The position numbers and the translations under genes are program-made. Positions 8,749 through 16,434 of a DNA stretch of 64,000 nt are shown here, piece by piece. The notes below the pieces were generated by a model that saw only the letters and a program-made list of their open reading frames with translations, made no database searches and was not told the origin of the DNA. The number at the start of each line of letters is the position of its first letter. Position 1 is the stretch's first letter. Origin of the DNA: Acidobacteriaceae bacterium (lineage in GTDB: Bacteria > Acidobacteriota > Terriglobia > Terriglobales > Acidobacteriaceae); contig JAPWKG010000027.1 of assembly GCA_028283625.1 (NCBI GenBank), forward strand, positions 62,001 to 126,000. Direction: 5' to 3'.

Positions 8749-9366
8749 ATGAGCGTAAAAGCGACAGAAACGAGCACGAACGGACGGCCCACCTCGGTCC
8801 CTCAGCACGGAGACCGCTACCTCTTCGGTTCACTCGAAAGCTTTGGCAAAAATCGCAATAAAGTTGACGAAGTCAACTGGGGCGATGATCTTCCCGAAGG
8901 CGTGGTGCTGGCATCAGCCGATGCTGCGATCAACTGGGTACGCAAAAATTCCATCTGGCCAATGACCTTTGGTCTGGCCTGCTGCGCCATTGAGATGATG
9001 TCCATGGGGGGATCCCGTTACGACATCGCCCGCTTCGGCGCAGAAGTGTTTCGACCCTCGCCTCGTCAGAGCGATCTGATGATCATCGCGGGGCGTGTTT
9101 CCCAGAAAATGGCTCCGGTCATCCGCCGTCTCTACGAGCAGATGCCCGAGCCCAAGTGGGTGATTTCCATGGGAGCCTGTGCGACTTCTGGAGGCGTGTT
9201 CAATAACTACGCGCTACTCCAGGGAGTCAATCAGGTGATTCCTGTAGACGTGTACGTGCCTGGGTGCCCGCCACGTCCGGAGCAGCTGATCTATGCCATC
9301 ACGCTGCTTCAGGAAAAAATGCAGTCACAGCGCGGAACGTTCAAGCAAGCGCTGAACCTGGCATAG
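8749..9366 (+). CDS. nuoB: NADH-quinone oxidoreductase subunit B
   Basis: NuoB carries the terminal iron-sulfur cluster N2 of respiratory complex I and passes electrons to quinone. The 205-residue protein has the tandem cysteines of [11 protein letters not shown], a third cysteine in [11 protein letters not shown] and a fourth in [11 protein letters not shown], so all four cluster ligands are in place. It has an N-terminal extension of roughly 45 residues before the conserved core. No other nuo gene lies within the window: a secreted protein precedes it and an OmpA-like protein follows. nuoB is normally embedded in a nuoA-N operon, so this is a separated subunit or an extra copy. Its promoter appears leaderless. 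Confidence 0.95.
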   Translation: MSVKATETSTNGRPTSVPQHGDRYLFGSLESFGKNRNKVDEVNWGDDLPEGVVLASADAAINWVRKNSIWPMTFGLACCAIEMMSMGGSRYDIARFGAEVFRPSPRQSDLMIIAGRVSQKMAPVIRRLYEQMPEPKWVISMGACATSGGVFNNYALLQGVNQVIPVDVYVPGCPPRPEQLIYAITLLQEKMQSQRGTFKQALNLA

Positions 9367-9610
9367 ACGATTGATCCGAGGGGTGACGGCTTGTGTCATA
9401 ACTTGGAAGGTTCAGGTCGCACTGAATGAAGTTGCTCAAAGAACGTGTTTGAGTAGATTGCTAACTTGAGGCGCTGCAGAGATTTTTGTTCTAGGGCAGG
9501 AATCTTCTGCGGTAAACTTTTGGGGAATTAAACTGGTATGCGGGCCAGCGTAGTTAAGAACGCAAATGAAACCCGCGAATAGAGCTAGTTTTTTAGTGGA
9601 GGATTTTAGA

Positions 9611-11251
9611 ATGTCTCAACGTCGGTTTCGCAATATCGGCCGGTCTATGCTGGCTGCATGTGCGGTCAGCCTTGGAGCAACAAGTCTGAGTGCGCAGACA
9701 GCACCCAGCACAACGCCTGCGAGTGGGACCAATCCTTCGCGCGCTGACCTCTTCCTGGGTTACTCGTACATGGGAAACCATGGCACCGTGAAGCCCTTTG
9801 ATGTGAAGTTTTCGTCCGTGGACGTAGGCGCAATCGGTAGCTTCGCCTATTACTTCAACAAGTACTTCGGTGGTGAAGTAATCGCGGTTGCAAACCCTGA
9901 TGGCCAGAACGATGGCTTCTACTCGGGCTACGCAGGTCCGATCTTCCGTGCACCGATGCAGAACTTCACGCTTTTCGGGCATGGCCTGGCCGGCGGTATC
10001 CGCGGCGGTGGTCCGAACAGCAACGACCCTGCAACGTATGAGCACGAGCCCTGGACATGGGGCGCTGGCTTAATGGTCGGCGGCGGTATGGATTACGATT
10101 TCCCCTGGCACAACCACGCTTTCGGCATTCGCCTCTTCGAGGCTGATTACCGTTACACCCACCTGAACTACGGTCCGGAGGCTTCGATTCCGACGGGCGG
10201 TACGCTTGGTGGTCGTGCCAACCTCGGTTCGGTTGAACTGTCGAGCGGTCTGCTGTTCCACTTCGGCCACATCATTCCGCCTCCGCCGGTTTCCTATGCC
10301 TGCGCTGTGACGGCTCCGACCGGCACGATCTACCCGGGTGATGTTGTGACCGTAACTGGCACCGCAACGAACCTGAACCCGAAGAAGGATGCGACCTACA
10401 ACTGGTCGTCGGATTCGGGCACGGTTTCGGGAACTTCGAACGTAGCTGCGGTCGATACAAAGAACCTTTCTGCCGGAACCTATACGGTGAAGGGCCATGT
10501 TTCGCAGGGCTCCAAGCCGGGCGAGATGTCGGATTGCACGGCTACCTTCACGGTAACCGCGTTCCAGCCGCCCACAGTTGGCTGCTCGGCGAACCCCTCG
10601 ACGGTAAAGCCGGGTGAACCCTCCACGATCACGGCAAACGGCGTTAGCCCGCAGAACCGTCCTCTGACCTACAGCTACTCGGCGACCGCCGGCTCGATCT
10701 CGGGCAATACGTCGAACGCTACGCTGGAGACCACGGGTGTTGCACCGGGCACGGTTACTGTGACCTGCAACGTTGTTGACGACAAGGGCCAGACGGCTTC
10801 GCAGATGACCACTGTTACGGTTGAGGCTCCGCCTGCTCCGCCGGTTGTCACCAAGAACCTCTGCACCATTGCTTTCGATCACGATAAGAAGCGTCCGACT
10901 CGCGTGGACAATGAAGCCAAGGCTTGCCTTGACGACATCGCCCTCAGCGCACAGCGCGATCCGCAGGCTGCACTTGCCGTAGTTGGCAACGCAGAGCCGG
11001 CAGAGAAGATGGCAGACCATAAGGCTGCTGAACGCGCTGTCAACGAGAAGGAATACCTGGTGAACGATAAGGGCATCGATGCTTCGCGCATCTCGGTCTA
11101 CACCGGCACGCTCGGCACCAAGAGCAGCCAGACCACCCTTGTTCCCGCTGGCGCAACGCTGGACACCACCGGCCTCACCCCCGTGGACGAGGCAAAGGTG
11201 AAGGCTGTTCCGCGCACCGCACCGGCACACCACAAGCACCACAAGAAGTAG
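9611..11251 (+). CDS. Outer-membrane protein: beta-barrel, two Ig-like repeats, OmpA-like C-terminal domain
   Basis: The 546-residue protein has a signal peptide ending SLSAQ. An OmpA-type eight-stranded barrel follows at about residues 40-220, starting ADLFLGYSYMG. Two tandem Ig-like domains come next, each opening with a cysteine motif (SYACAVTAPTGTIYPGD and VGCSANPSTVKPGE). The C-terminal domain (FDHDKKRPTRVDNEAK ... AAERAVNEKEYLVNDKGI) looks like a peptidoglycan-binding OmpA domain but is divergent. The tail is rich in His and Lys (HHKHHKK). I chose the ATG at 9611 because GTGGAGGATTTTAGA precedes it and the signal peptide starts there; an in-frame ATG at 9566 is less likely. A very strong terminator follows. 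The role is probably structural, anchoring outer membrane to cell wall. Confidence 0.85.
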   Translation: MSQRRFRNIGRSMLAACAVSLGATSLSAQTAPSTTPASGTNPSRADLFLGYSYMGNHGTVKPFDVKFSSVDVGAIGSFAYYFNKYFGGEVIAVANPDGQNDGFYSGYAGPIFRAPMQNFTLFGHGLAGGIRGGGPNSNDPATYEHEPWTWGAGLMVGGGMDYDFPWHNHAFGIRLFEADYRYTHLNYGPEASIPTGGTLGGRANLGSVELSSGLLFHFGHIIPPPPVSYACAVTAPTGTIYPGDVVTVTGTATNLNPKKDATYNWSSDSGTVSGTSNVAAVDTKNLSAGTYTVKGHVSQGSKPGEMSDCTATFTVTAFQPPTVGCSANPSTVKPGEPSTITANGVSPQNRPLTYSYSATAGSISGNTSNATLETTGVAPGTVTVTCNVVDDKGQTASQMTTVTVEAPPAPPVVTKNLCTIAFDHDKKRPTRVDNEAKACLDDIALSAQRDPQAALAVVGNAEPAEKMADHKAAERAVNEKEYLVNDKGIDASRISVYTGTLGTKSSQTTLVPAGATLDTTGLTPVDEAKVKAVPRTAPAHHKHHKK

Positions 11252-11269
11252 GCTTCAGCCTGCTTTAGC

Positions 11270-11303
11270 CGAAAGGCCGACCGGTTCGCCGGTCGGCCTT
11301 TCG
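11270..11303 (+). terminator. Strong terminator after the OmpA-like gene
   Basis: A perfect 15-base-pair stem, CGAAAGGCCGACCGG against CCGGTCGGCCTTTCG, is closed by a TTCG tetraloop at 11285-11288. It is followed by ATTTTCTCTTCTC. Confidence 0.9.
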
Positions 11304-11399
11304 ATTTTCTCTTCTCACGGAATTCGCTGTAGATTCCATGTCGCAGAAGTTTTGCGTCTAATAAAATAACAAAGATCGATAGGAGCTAGAGACTCAAGG

Positions 11400-13460
11400 A
11401 TGCGGTTAGGGCTGGTTCGTGGAATGTTTGCTTTGATAGTCAGCCTTGGGGCCGTTTCCGCTGCTCATGCGGCAGTGCCATGGTTTGCTCTTGGCCCGTA
11501 TGGCGGAGATGCTCGCTCGATTACTGCTGACCCCGGCGATGCGCGCCACCTTTTCCTTGGAACGGTGAATGGCTGGGTGTATGAGTCGCATGACGGAGGG
11601 AAGTCCTGGAGTCGTTTGGCGCAGATTGATCGCCGTGATGATCTTGTGATTGACCACATCCTCGTCGATCCGGCAGATCCAAAGCGCTTAGTAGTCGGAG
11701 CCTGGGTCATTGATCGGCCTGAAGGCGGCCTCTTTGTTTCGATCGACGGTGGCAAGAATTGGTATGACCAGGCGGAGATGCGCGGGCAGTCGATCCGCTC
11801 TCTGGCACGTGGGACGCAGGACCCGAAGGAGCTTGTTGCAGGCACCTTGAAGGGCGTTTTCCGTTCCATGGATAACGGCACACATTGGACACAGATTTCC
11901 CCTCCGGGCAGTGTCGAAATCCATGAAGTCGAATCCATCGCAATTGACCCGAAAGACGGAAACATCATCTATGCGGGAACCTGGCATCTTCCCTGGAAGA
12001 CGACCGACGGTGGCGAGCACTGGTCCAATATCAAAAACGGCGTCATCGATGACTCGGATGTTTTCTCGATCATTGTGGACCCTGTTCATACCAAAACCGT
12101 ATATGCCAGCGCCTGCTCGGGCATATACAAGAGCAACGACGGTGGTCTTCAGTTTCAAAAGGTGCAGGGAATTCCTTCGACCGCCCGGCGTACCCGTAAG
12201 TTGATGCAGGATCCCAGAGCACTACGTACGGTATACGCGGGAACCACGGAGGGCCTGTACAAAACCCTTGATGGCGGTCAGCTGTGGCAAAGAATGACAC
12301 CGGCTGATGTGATCGTCAATGATGTGTTTGTAGATCCGGATAACACGAATCATGTGTTGCTGGCCACGGACCGTGGTGGTGTGTTGCGGAGCGAGGATGG
12401 AGGCGCGTCCTTTACGGACTCCAATACTGGATTCTCCGCACGTCAGGTGGACGCTTATGCCAGTGATCCTTCTGTGCCTGCGACGGTCTACGTTGGGGTT
12501 GTTAACGACAAGACAACGGGCGGCGTCTTTGTAAGCCATGATGGTGGCGTAAGTTGGGAGCAGAGAAGCCAGGGGCTGAATGGGAACGACGTCTTCAGTT
12601 TGGTGAGCCTCGGTAATGGCGGGAACGCCCAACTGCTGGCTGGAACCGGACATGGTGTTTATCGCATGACGGAACAGGGGACCTGGGCAAGTTCGAATGC
12701 CATGATCTACCCGCATATTCCGGCAGCAAAACCTGCTCCGAAGAAGATCCCGGCACGCGGGACGACGCTTCATCGCAAAGCGGTAGCGTATGAGTTGCCA
12801 CAGCACCGTGGAGCGGTTGCTGCCAAGACGGAGCACGCTGCAGCGGTTTCTTTGCCGGATCATCTGGACGCTGTGATTTACAGCTTTGCGCAGCAGGGTG
12901 AGTCGGTCTATGCAGGAACGTCGCGTGGCCTTATGCGTTCGTCAAATGCAGGTTTAGAGTGGACGCCGGTAAGCGCTTTGACCATGCCCGATGTACGTTT
13001 CCTTGGCGAGCACGGCAAGATGATCTTTGCTGCCAGCCTGAAGCGTATGGCTCTGTCGCCTGATGAGGGTGTGAGTTGGGATGCGATTGCTCTGCCTCCT
13101 GACCTGACACAGATCGGGGCCGTAGGGGTTGATGAGCTTGGGAATCTTTGGGTCGGCGGTCGCGAAGGGGTTTACTACTCCACGGATTATGGTGAGAGCT
13201 GGAAGACGCTGAAAAACCTCTTTTTGACTCAGGTCAATAGCATCTTTTTCGACGCACAGAATCACCGTGTTTTGATAACGGCCGCAAATTCGCCGTTTGC
13301 CTTTGCTGTCGGTTTGCCGTCTTACAGCGTGACGTATTGGGATTCGGGTTGGTTGTTGCGCTTTGCGCGTCCGATGGGAGATCACCTTGTAGCGGCCTCT
13401 CTGTTTGACGGTATGGTGATTCAGCCACGCATGGTTACCTCTGGATTCAACGGGAAATAA
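11400..13460 (+). CDS. Secreted BNR/sortilin-type beta-propeller protein
   Basis: A 686-residue exported protein with a signal peptide ending AHAA. The body is built from BNR repeats of the form S-x-D-x-G-x-x-W: SHDGGKSW, SIDGGKNW, SMDNGTHW, TTDGGEHW, SNDGGLQF, TLDGGQLW, SEDGGASF, SHDGGVSW, and near the end SPDEGVSW and STDYGESW. Such repeats fold into beta-propellers seen in sialidases, sortilin and the Ycf48 assembly factor. A proline/alanine-rich linker near residues 440-480 splits it into two propeller blocks. No sialidase catalytic signature (Arg triad with an FRIP motif) is evident, so I do not call it an enzyme. A scaffold or binding role in the periplasm or on the surface is the safest reading. 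Confidence 0.75.
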   Translation: MRLGLVRGMFALIVSLGAVSAAHAAVPWFALGPYGGDARSITADPGDARHLFLGTVNGWVYESHDGGKSWSRLAQIDRRDDLVIDHILVDPADPKRLVVGAWVIDRPEGGLFVSIDGGKNWYDQAEMRGQSIRSLARGTQDPKELVAGTLKGVFRSMDNGTHWTQISPPGSVEIHEVESIAIDPKDGNIIYAGTWHLPWKTTDGGEHWSNIKNGVIDDSDVFSIIVDPVHTKTVYASACSGIYKSNDGGLQFQKVQGIPSTARRTRKLMQDPRALRTVYAGTTEGLYKTLDGGQLWQRMTPADVIVNDVFVDPDNTNHVLLATDRGGVLRSEDGGASFTDSNTGFSARQVDAYASDPSVPATVYVGVVNDKTTGGVFVSHDGGVSWEQRSQGLNGNDVFSLVSLGNGGNAQLLAGTGHGVYRMTEQGTWASSNAMIYPHIPAAKPAPKKIPARGTTLHRKAVAYELPQHRGAVAAKTEHAAAVSLPDHLDAVIYSFAQQGESVYAGTSRGLMRSSNAGLEWTPVSALTMPDVRFLGEHGKMIFAASLKRMALSPDEGVSWDAIALPPDLTQIGAVGVDELGNLWVGGREGVYYSTDYGESWKTLKNLFLTQVNSIFFDAQNHRVLITAANSPFAFAVGLPSYSVTYWDSGWLLRFARPMGDHLVAASLFDGMVIQPRMVTSGFNGK

Positions 13461-13529
13461 ACGGCTACAACCGGTTAGGGAAAGTGCGGCGGATGGGTGA
13501 GGTGCTTTCCCCGCGCAATCCGCTGGACG

Positions 13530-13535
13530 TAATAT
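13530..13535 (+). promoter_or_regulatory. -10 box of mqnE (leaderless type)
   Basis: TAATAT is followed by AGAGAG (six bases) and the ATG at 13542. The AGAGAG spacer is only a poor Shine-Dalgarno sequence and is directly adjacent to the ATG. Confidence 0.45.
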
Positions 13536-13541
13536 AGAGAG

Positions 13542-14691
13542 ATGCAGACGAGCAACGTGGCAAAGCCAAGGCACGGTTTTCAAACGGACGATCCGGCTCT
13601 GGAGCCGATCGCAGAGAAGGTACAGCGCGGAGAGCGCCTGAACTTTGAAGACGGCCTCGCGCTTTATCGTTCTGGCGATATCCTGGCCGTGGGTTGGATG
13701 GCAAATCTGGTGCGTGAGCGCTTGCACGGAGATTTGACCTACTTCAACGTCAATCGCCATATCAACCCGACGAACGTGTGCGTCGCGGCGTGCAAGCTGT
13801 GCGCATTCGGGCGCAAGAAGGGCGACCCGGCCGGCTACACGATGGCTCTCGAAGAGGCGTGGGCCTCGGCGGGCGAGGGCTACTCGGAGGCGGTGACGGA
13901 ATTTCACATCGTCGGTGGGCTGCACCCCGACCTGCCGCTCGAGTATTTTCTTGACCTGGTGCGCGGGCTGAAGCAGCGCTATCCCCAAGGTGCACGTGAA
14001 GGCATTCACGATGGTGGAAGTGGCGTTTTTCGCCAAGCGATCCAAGCTCACGATCGAGCAGGTGCTGGAACGGCTGCGTGAGGCGGGCGTGGACTCGATG
14101 CCGGGCGGCGGCGCGGAGATTTTTGCCGAGCGCGTGCGGGCGATCATCTGCGACCACAAGATCGACGGCTCGGAGTGGCTGGAGACGGCGCGGCTGGCGC
14201 ACAAGATGGGCTTCAAGTCGAACGCGACGATGCTCTATGGGCACATCGAGAACGACGAGGACCGTGTGGATCACCTGCTGAAGCTGCGCGCTGTGCAAGA
14301 CGAGACGGGCGGCTTTCAGACGTTCATCGCGCTAGCGTTTCACCCGGAGAACACGCCACTCGACCACTTGCCGGTGACCACGGGCCTGCTGGACCTGCGG
14401 CAGGTGGCGGTGAGCCGGCTTCTGCTCGACAACTTCCCGCACATCAAGGCCTACTGGCAGATGCTGACGCCGAAGATTGCACAGATTGCGCTGCGGTTTG
14501 GCGCGGACGACCTGGACGGCACGGTGATTGAAGAGAAGATTTATCACGACGCAGGTGCTGAGACCCCGCAGGGTATGCGCCGTCGTGATCTGGAACGTTT
14601 GATTACCGAAGCAGGTCGCATTCCCTTTGAGCGCGACACGCTATATCGAGCGGTGACACGCAGCGAGGACAGCTTTACCGTCGCCATCTAG
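13542..14691 (+). pseudogene. mqnE: Aminofutalosine synthase MqnE, interrupted by one frameshift
   Basis: MqnE is the radical-SAM enzyme that joins the enolpyruvyl-benzoate product of MqnA to a SAM-derived radical in the futalosine route to menaquinone. The first frame carries the [4Fe-4S] motif CVAACKLC (CxxxCxxC), GRKKGDPAGYTM and TEFHIVGGLHPDLP. The second frame continues [21 protein letters not shown], then [39 protein letters not shown] and a normal C terminus. At 13983-13986 the DNA has CCCC where CCC would keep frame (CGC TAT CCC AAG GTG CAC), so one extra C accounts for the break. The middle of the gene is also clearly more GC-rich than its ends. A homopolymer sequencing error is the simplest explanation unless menaquinone is made another way. 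Confidence 0.85.
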
Positions 14692-14702
14692 GCGACGGTT
14701 TT
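14677..14702. terminator. Terminator overlapping the end of mqnE
   Basis: ACCGTCGCC (14677-14685) pairs with GGCGACGGT (14691-14699) around a five-base loop, followed by a short T-run (TTTT). The mqnE stop codon lies in the loop. The convergent acetyltransferase gene ends at 14706. Confidence 0.75.
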
Positions 14703-14705
14703 GCT

Positions 14706-15179
14706 TTAAGCGGAGACCTGAAGGCTGGAGACATCCGGAAAGATCAGCCAGTGGGTGCCCATTGGCTCAGCGGCGAAGCGTGCATAGAGCGTGCGAGCGG
14801 CATCGTTCGTCGGCGTAACGGTGACGCAGACCTTATGCGCGCCTTGTTGACTAAACCACGAGAAGAGTCCGCGGACGAGCTGCTCGCCGACGCGTTTTCC
14901 CCGATGCTTTGAGTCGACGTCGAGCCAGTGGATCTCTCCCTGACAACCGAATCGGTTGGAAAGATGCCCTGCGGCCATGCCGATCACTTCATTCTCTTCG
15001 GTGTCCACGGCCACCAGAACAGTGCGCGGCTCAAGACCATAGGGAGGCGTCTGCTGGTGGATCATATATGCCGTGACGCGTGGCTCCCACTCGTTGGCCG
15101 AGCCCCAGTCCTCGGCTCGAAGGCGGGACATGGCGGGCAGGTCGTTTAGGTTGGCTTCTTCAATGGCGATCTTCAACAT
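14706..15179 (-). CDS. GNAT-family N-acetyltransferase
   Basis: The 157-residue protein fits a single GNAT domain that transfers an acyl group from acyl-CoA to an amine. The acyl-CoA-binding loop reads VDSKHRGKRVGEQLVRGLF (Q/R-x-x-G-x-G/A region) near residues 88-106, preceded by the beta strand EIHWLDVD. The C-terminal strand region TNDAARTLYARF is typical. The substrate cannot be inferred. The gene is convergent with mqnE and follows the LuxR gene on the same strand, 65 bases downstream. Confidence 0.8.
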   Translation of the reverse strand: MLKIAIEEANLNDLPAMSRLRAEDWGSANEWEPRVTAYMIHQQTPPYGLEPRTVLVAVDTEENEVIGMAAGHLSNRFGCQGEIHWLDVDSKHRGKRVGEQLVRGLFSWFSQQGAHKVCVTVTPTNDAARTLYARFAAEPMGTHWLIFPDVSSLQVSA

Positions 15180-15244
15180 AGAACACCATTGTCGCAGCAG
15201 AGATGGTTGATGCGAGCAGCAAAGAGCACGTCGATTGCCAGAAC

Positions 15245-15925
15245 TCAGGCCCGCTTGGCGTTACGTGGCAGAGCTCGTTCGGTTGCTTCGGCCAGAGCGC
15301 GGTGATGAACGGTATAGAGGGCGAGTTCAAGCCGATCGGATACGCCGGTCTTGTCATAGATGGAACGCAGGTAGTTCTTGACGACCTGCTCTTTGGTGCC
15401 TAGCTGAGCCGCTATATCTTTGTTTTTTGAGCCCTCAGTCACCAGTGCGATGATTTGTAGCTCCTTGGGCGTAAGTCGTTCTACAACGCGAGCCCCGACG
15501 CGATCAGGCGAGGGCATGGTGCGGATCATTGTGCGCTGTACAGAGCGCTCGCCTGAGGCGACACGGTAAATGCACTCGGTGAGCTGCGGGGCGGCTACCG
15601 AGCGCTGTACGGTGCCTTCTACGCGCTGCAATACTGAATCGTCGATGCTTGCTCCGTGCTCAAGGATCATGACCGCGTGGGAGCCGGCCTGCTCAACCCA
15701 ATCTAGTAGTTCGTGCAGATCCTGGGTGATGGAAGAAGGGAAGAGAACGACAGAGCGCCGGAGGCTTCCGATGGCTTCTTTCAGGCGTTCCGAATCCGCG
15801 CACTGAGCAACGACTCGCATGCCTTCTTCAAGGGCAAGAACGCGGGCAACACCGGTGCGAAAGATCGCCTGGTTATCTGCAAGGATCACTTGCACGGTCA
15901 TGGAGGAGGGAAAATTGCTAGCCAT
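15245..15925 (-). CDS. LuxR/NarL-type regulator with a receiver-like domain lacking the phosphoacceptor
   Basis: The 226-residue protein has a receiver-like N-terminal domain starting VQVILADNQAIFRTGV and a LuxR helix-turn-helix near residues 150-205 (LTPKELQIIALVTEGSKNKD, then GTKEQVVKNYLRSIYDKT). In canonical receivers the third beta strand ends in the phosphorylated Asp (LLDxxMP). Here that stretch reads RSVVLFPSSIT with no Asp, and the conserved Lys region also differs. The N-terminal acidic pair is reduced to DN. It should bind DNA, but control by a histidine kinase through aspartyl phosphate is unlikely. A Shine-Dalgarno sequence (AGGAAG) precedes the ATG. No histidine kinase gene is nearby. 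Confidence 0.85.
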   Translation of the reverse strand: MASNFPSSMTVQVILADNQAIFRTGVARVLALEEGMRVVAQCADSERLKEAIGSLRRSVVLFPSSITQDLHELLDWVEQAGSHAVMILEHGASIDDSVLQRVEGTVQRSVAAPQLTECIYRVASGERSVQRTMIRTMPSPDRVGARVVERLTPKELQIIALVTEGSKNKDIAAQLGTKEQVVKNYLRSIYDKTGVSDRLELALYTVHHRALAEATERALPRNAKRA

Positions 15926-16032
15926 CTGCTTCCTATCGGATATGCGACCAAGGTAACAGCGCTATCCCACAAAAGTTCGCACCGCAACATCCTGAGACGA
16001 AACGCGTTTGAACGGATCGCGAGGTGCAGTAT

Positions 16033-16365
16033 ATGAATTTGCGACAGTTATTTGTTTCTCTTGCGACGGGTACGGTCTTGGCCGCAGCCCTGGGATGTTC
16101 TCATCATGCACCACCACCTCCGCCACCACCACCACCTGCGATTAATCCGATGGTGCAGCTTGCGGAGCGCAACGGTTTTGATACAGGCCGAGCCGACGGC
16201 GAACGCGATGTGATGAACGGGATGCCCAGCGCACCACTGCGGACGCGAGCGTATCACGATACCCCCGGATTCCAGCCTGGAATGGGGCCCTACCCGGTTT
16301 ATCGGGATGCCTTCCGGCACGCTTATCTTCGCGGCTATGAGCACGGCTACCGCCGTATGCGCTAA
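16033..16365 (+). CDS. Small lipoprotein with a polyproline stretch
   Basis: A 110-residue protein with a lipoprotein signal: hydrophobic segment LFVSLATGTVLAAALGC with the lipobox cysteine near residue 22. The mature N terminus is CSHHA followed by nine prolines, a probable extended spacer. The C-terminal part (RADGERDVMNG ... AFRHAYLRGYEHGYRRMR) is rich in Arg, Tyr and Gly, so the protein is probably basic and may contact nucleic acid, LPS or cell wall. I do not recognise the family. GAGG at 16021-16024 fixes the start at the ATG at 16033 rather than the GTG at 16024. Confidence 0.65.
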   Translation: MNLRQLFVSLATGTVLAAALGCSHHAPPPPPPPPPAINPMVQLAERNGFDTGRADGERDVMNGMPSAPLRTRAYHDTPGFQPGMGPYPVYRDAFRHAYLRGYEHGYRRMR

Positions 16366-16380
16366 TGCTCAACAAATGAG

Positions 16381-16410
16381 AAAGCGGCAAGCATTCTTGC
16401 TTGCCGCTTT
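16381..16410. terminator. Bidirectional terminator
   Basis: AAAGCGGCAAGC (16381-16392) pairs with GCTTGCCGCTTT (16399-16410) around a six-base loop. The A and T tracts in the arms let it work for both convergent genes. Confidence 0.8.
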
Positions 16411-16434
16411 CTCGTTTGTGCTGACAGTGGTTGT

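Noticed and set aside
10070-11242. 390-codon frame antisense to the OmpA-like gene
   Set aside because: Arg/Cys-rich shadow without ribosome site; the plus-strand gene has signal peptide and domains.
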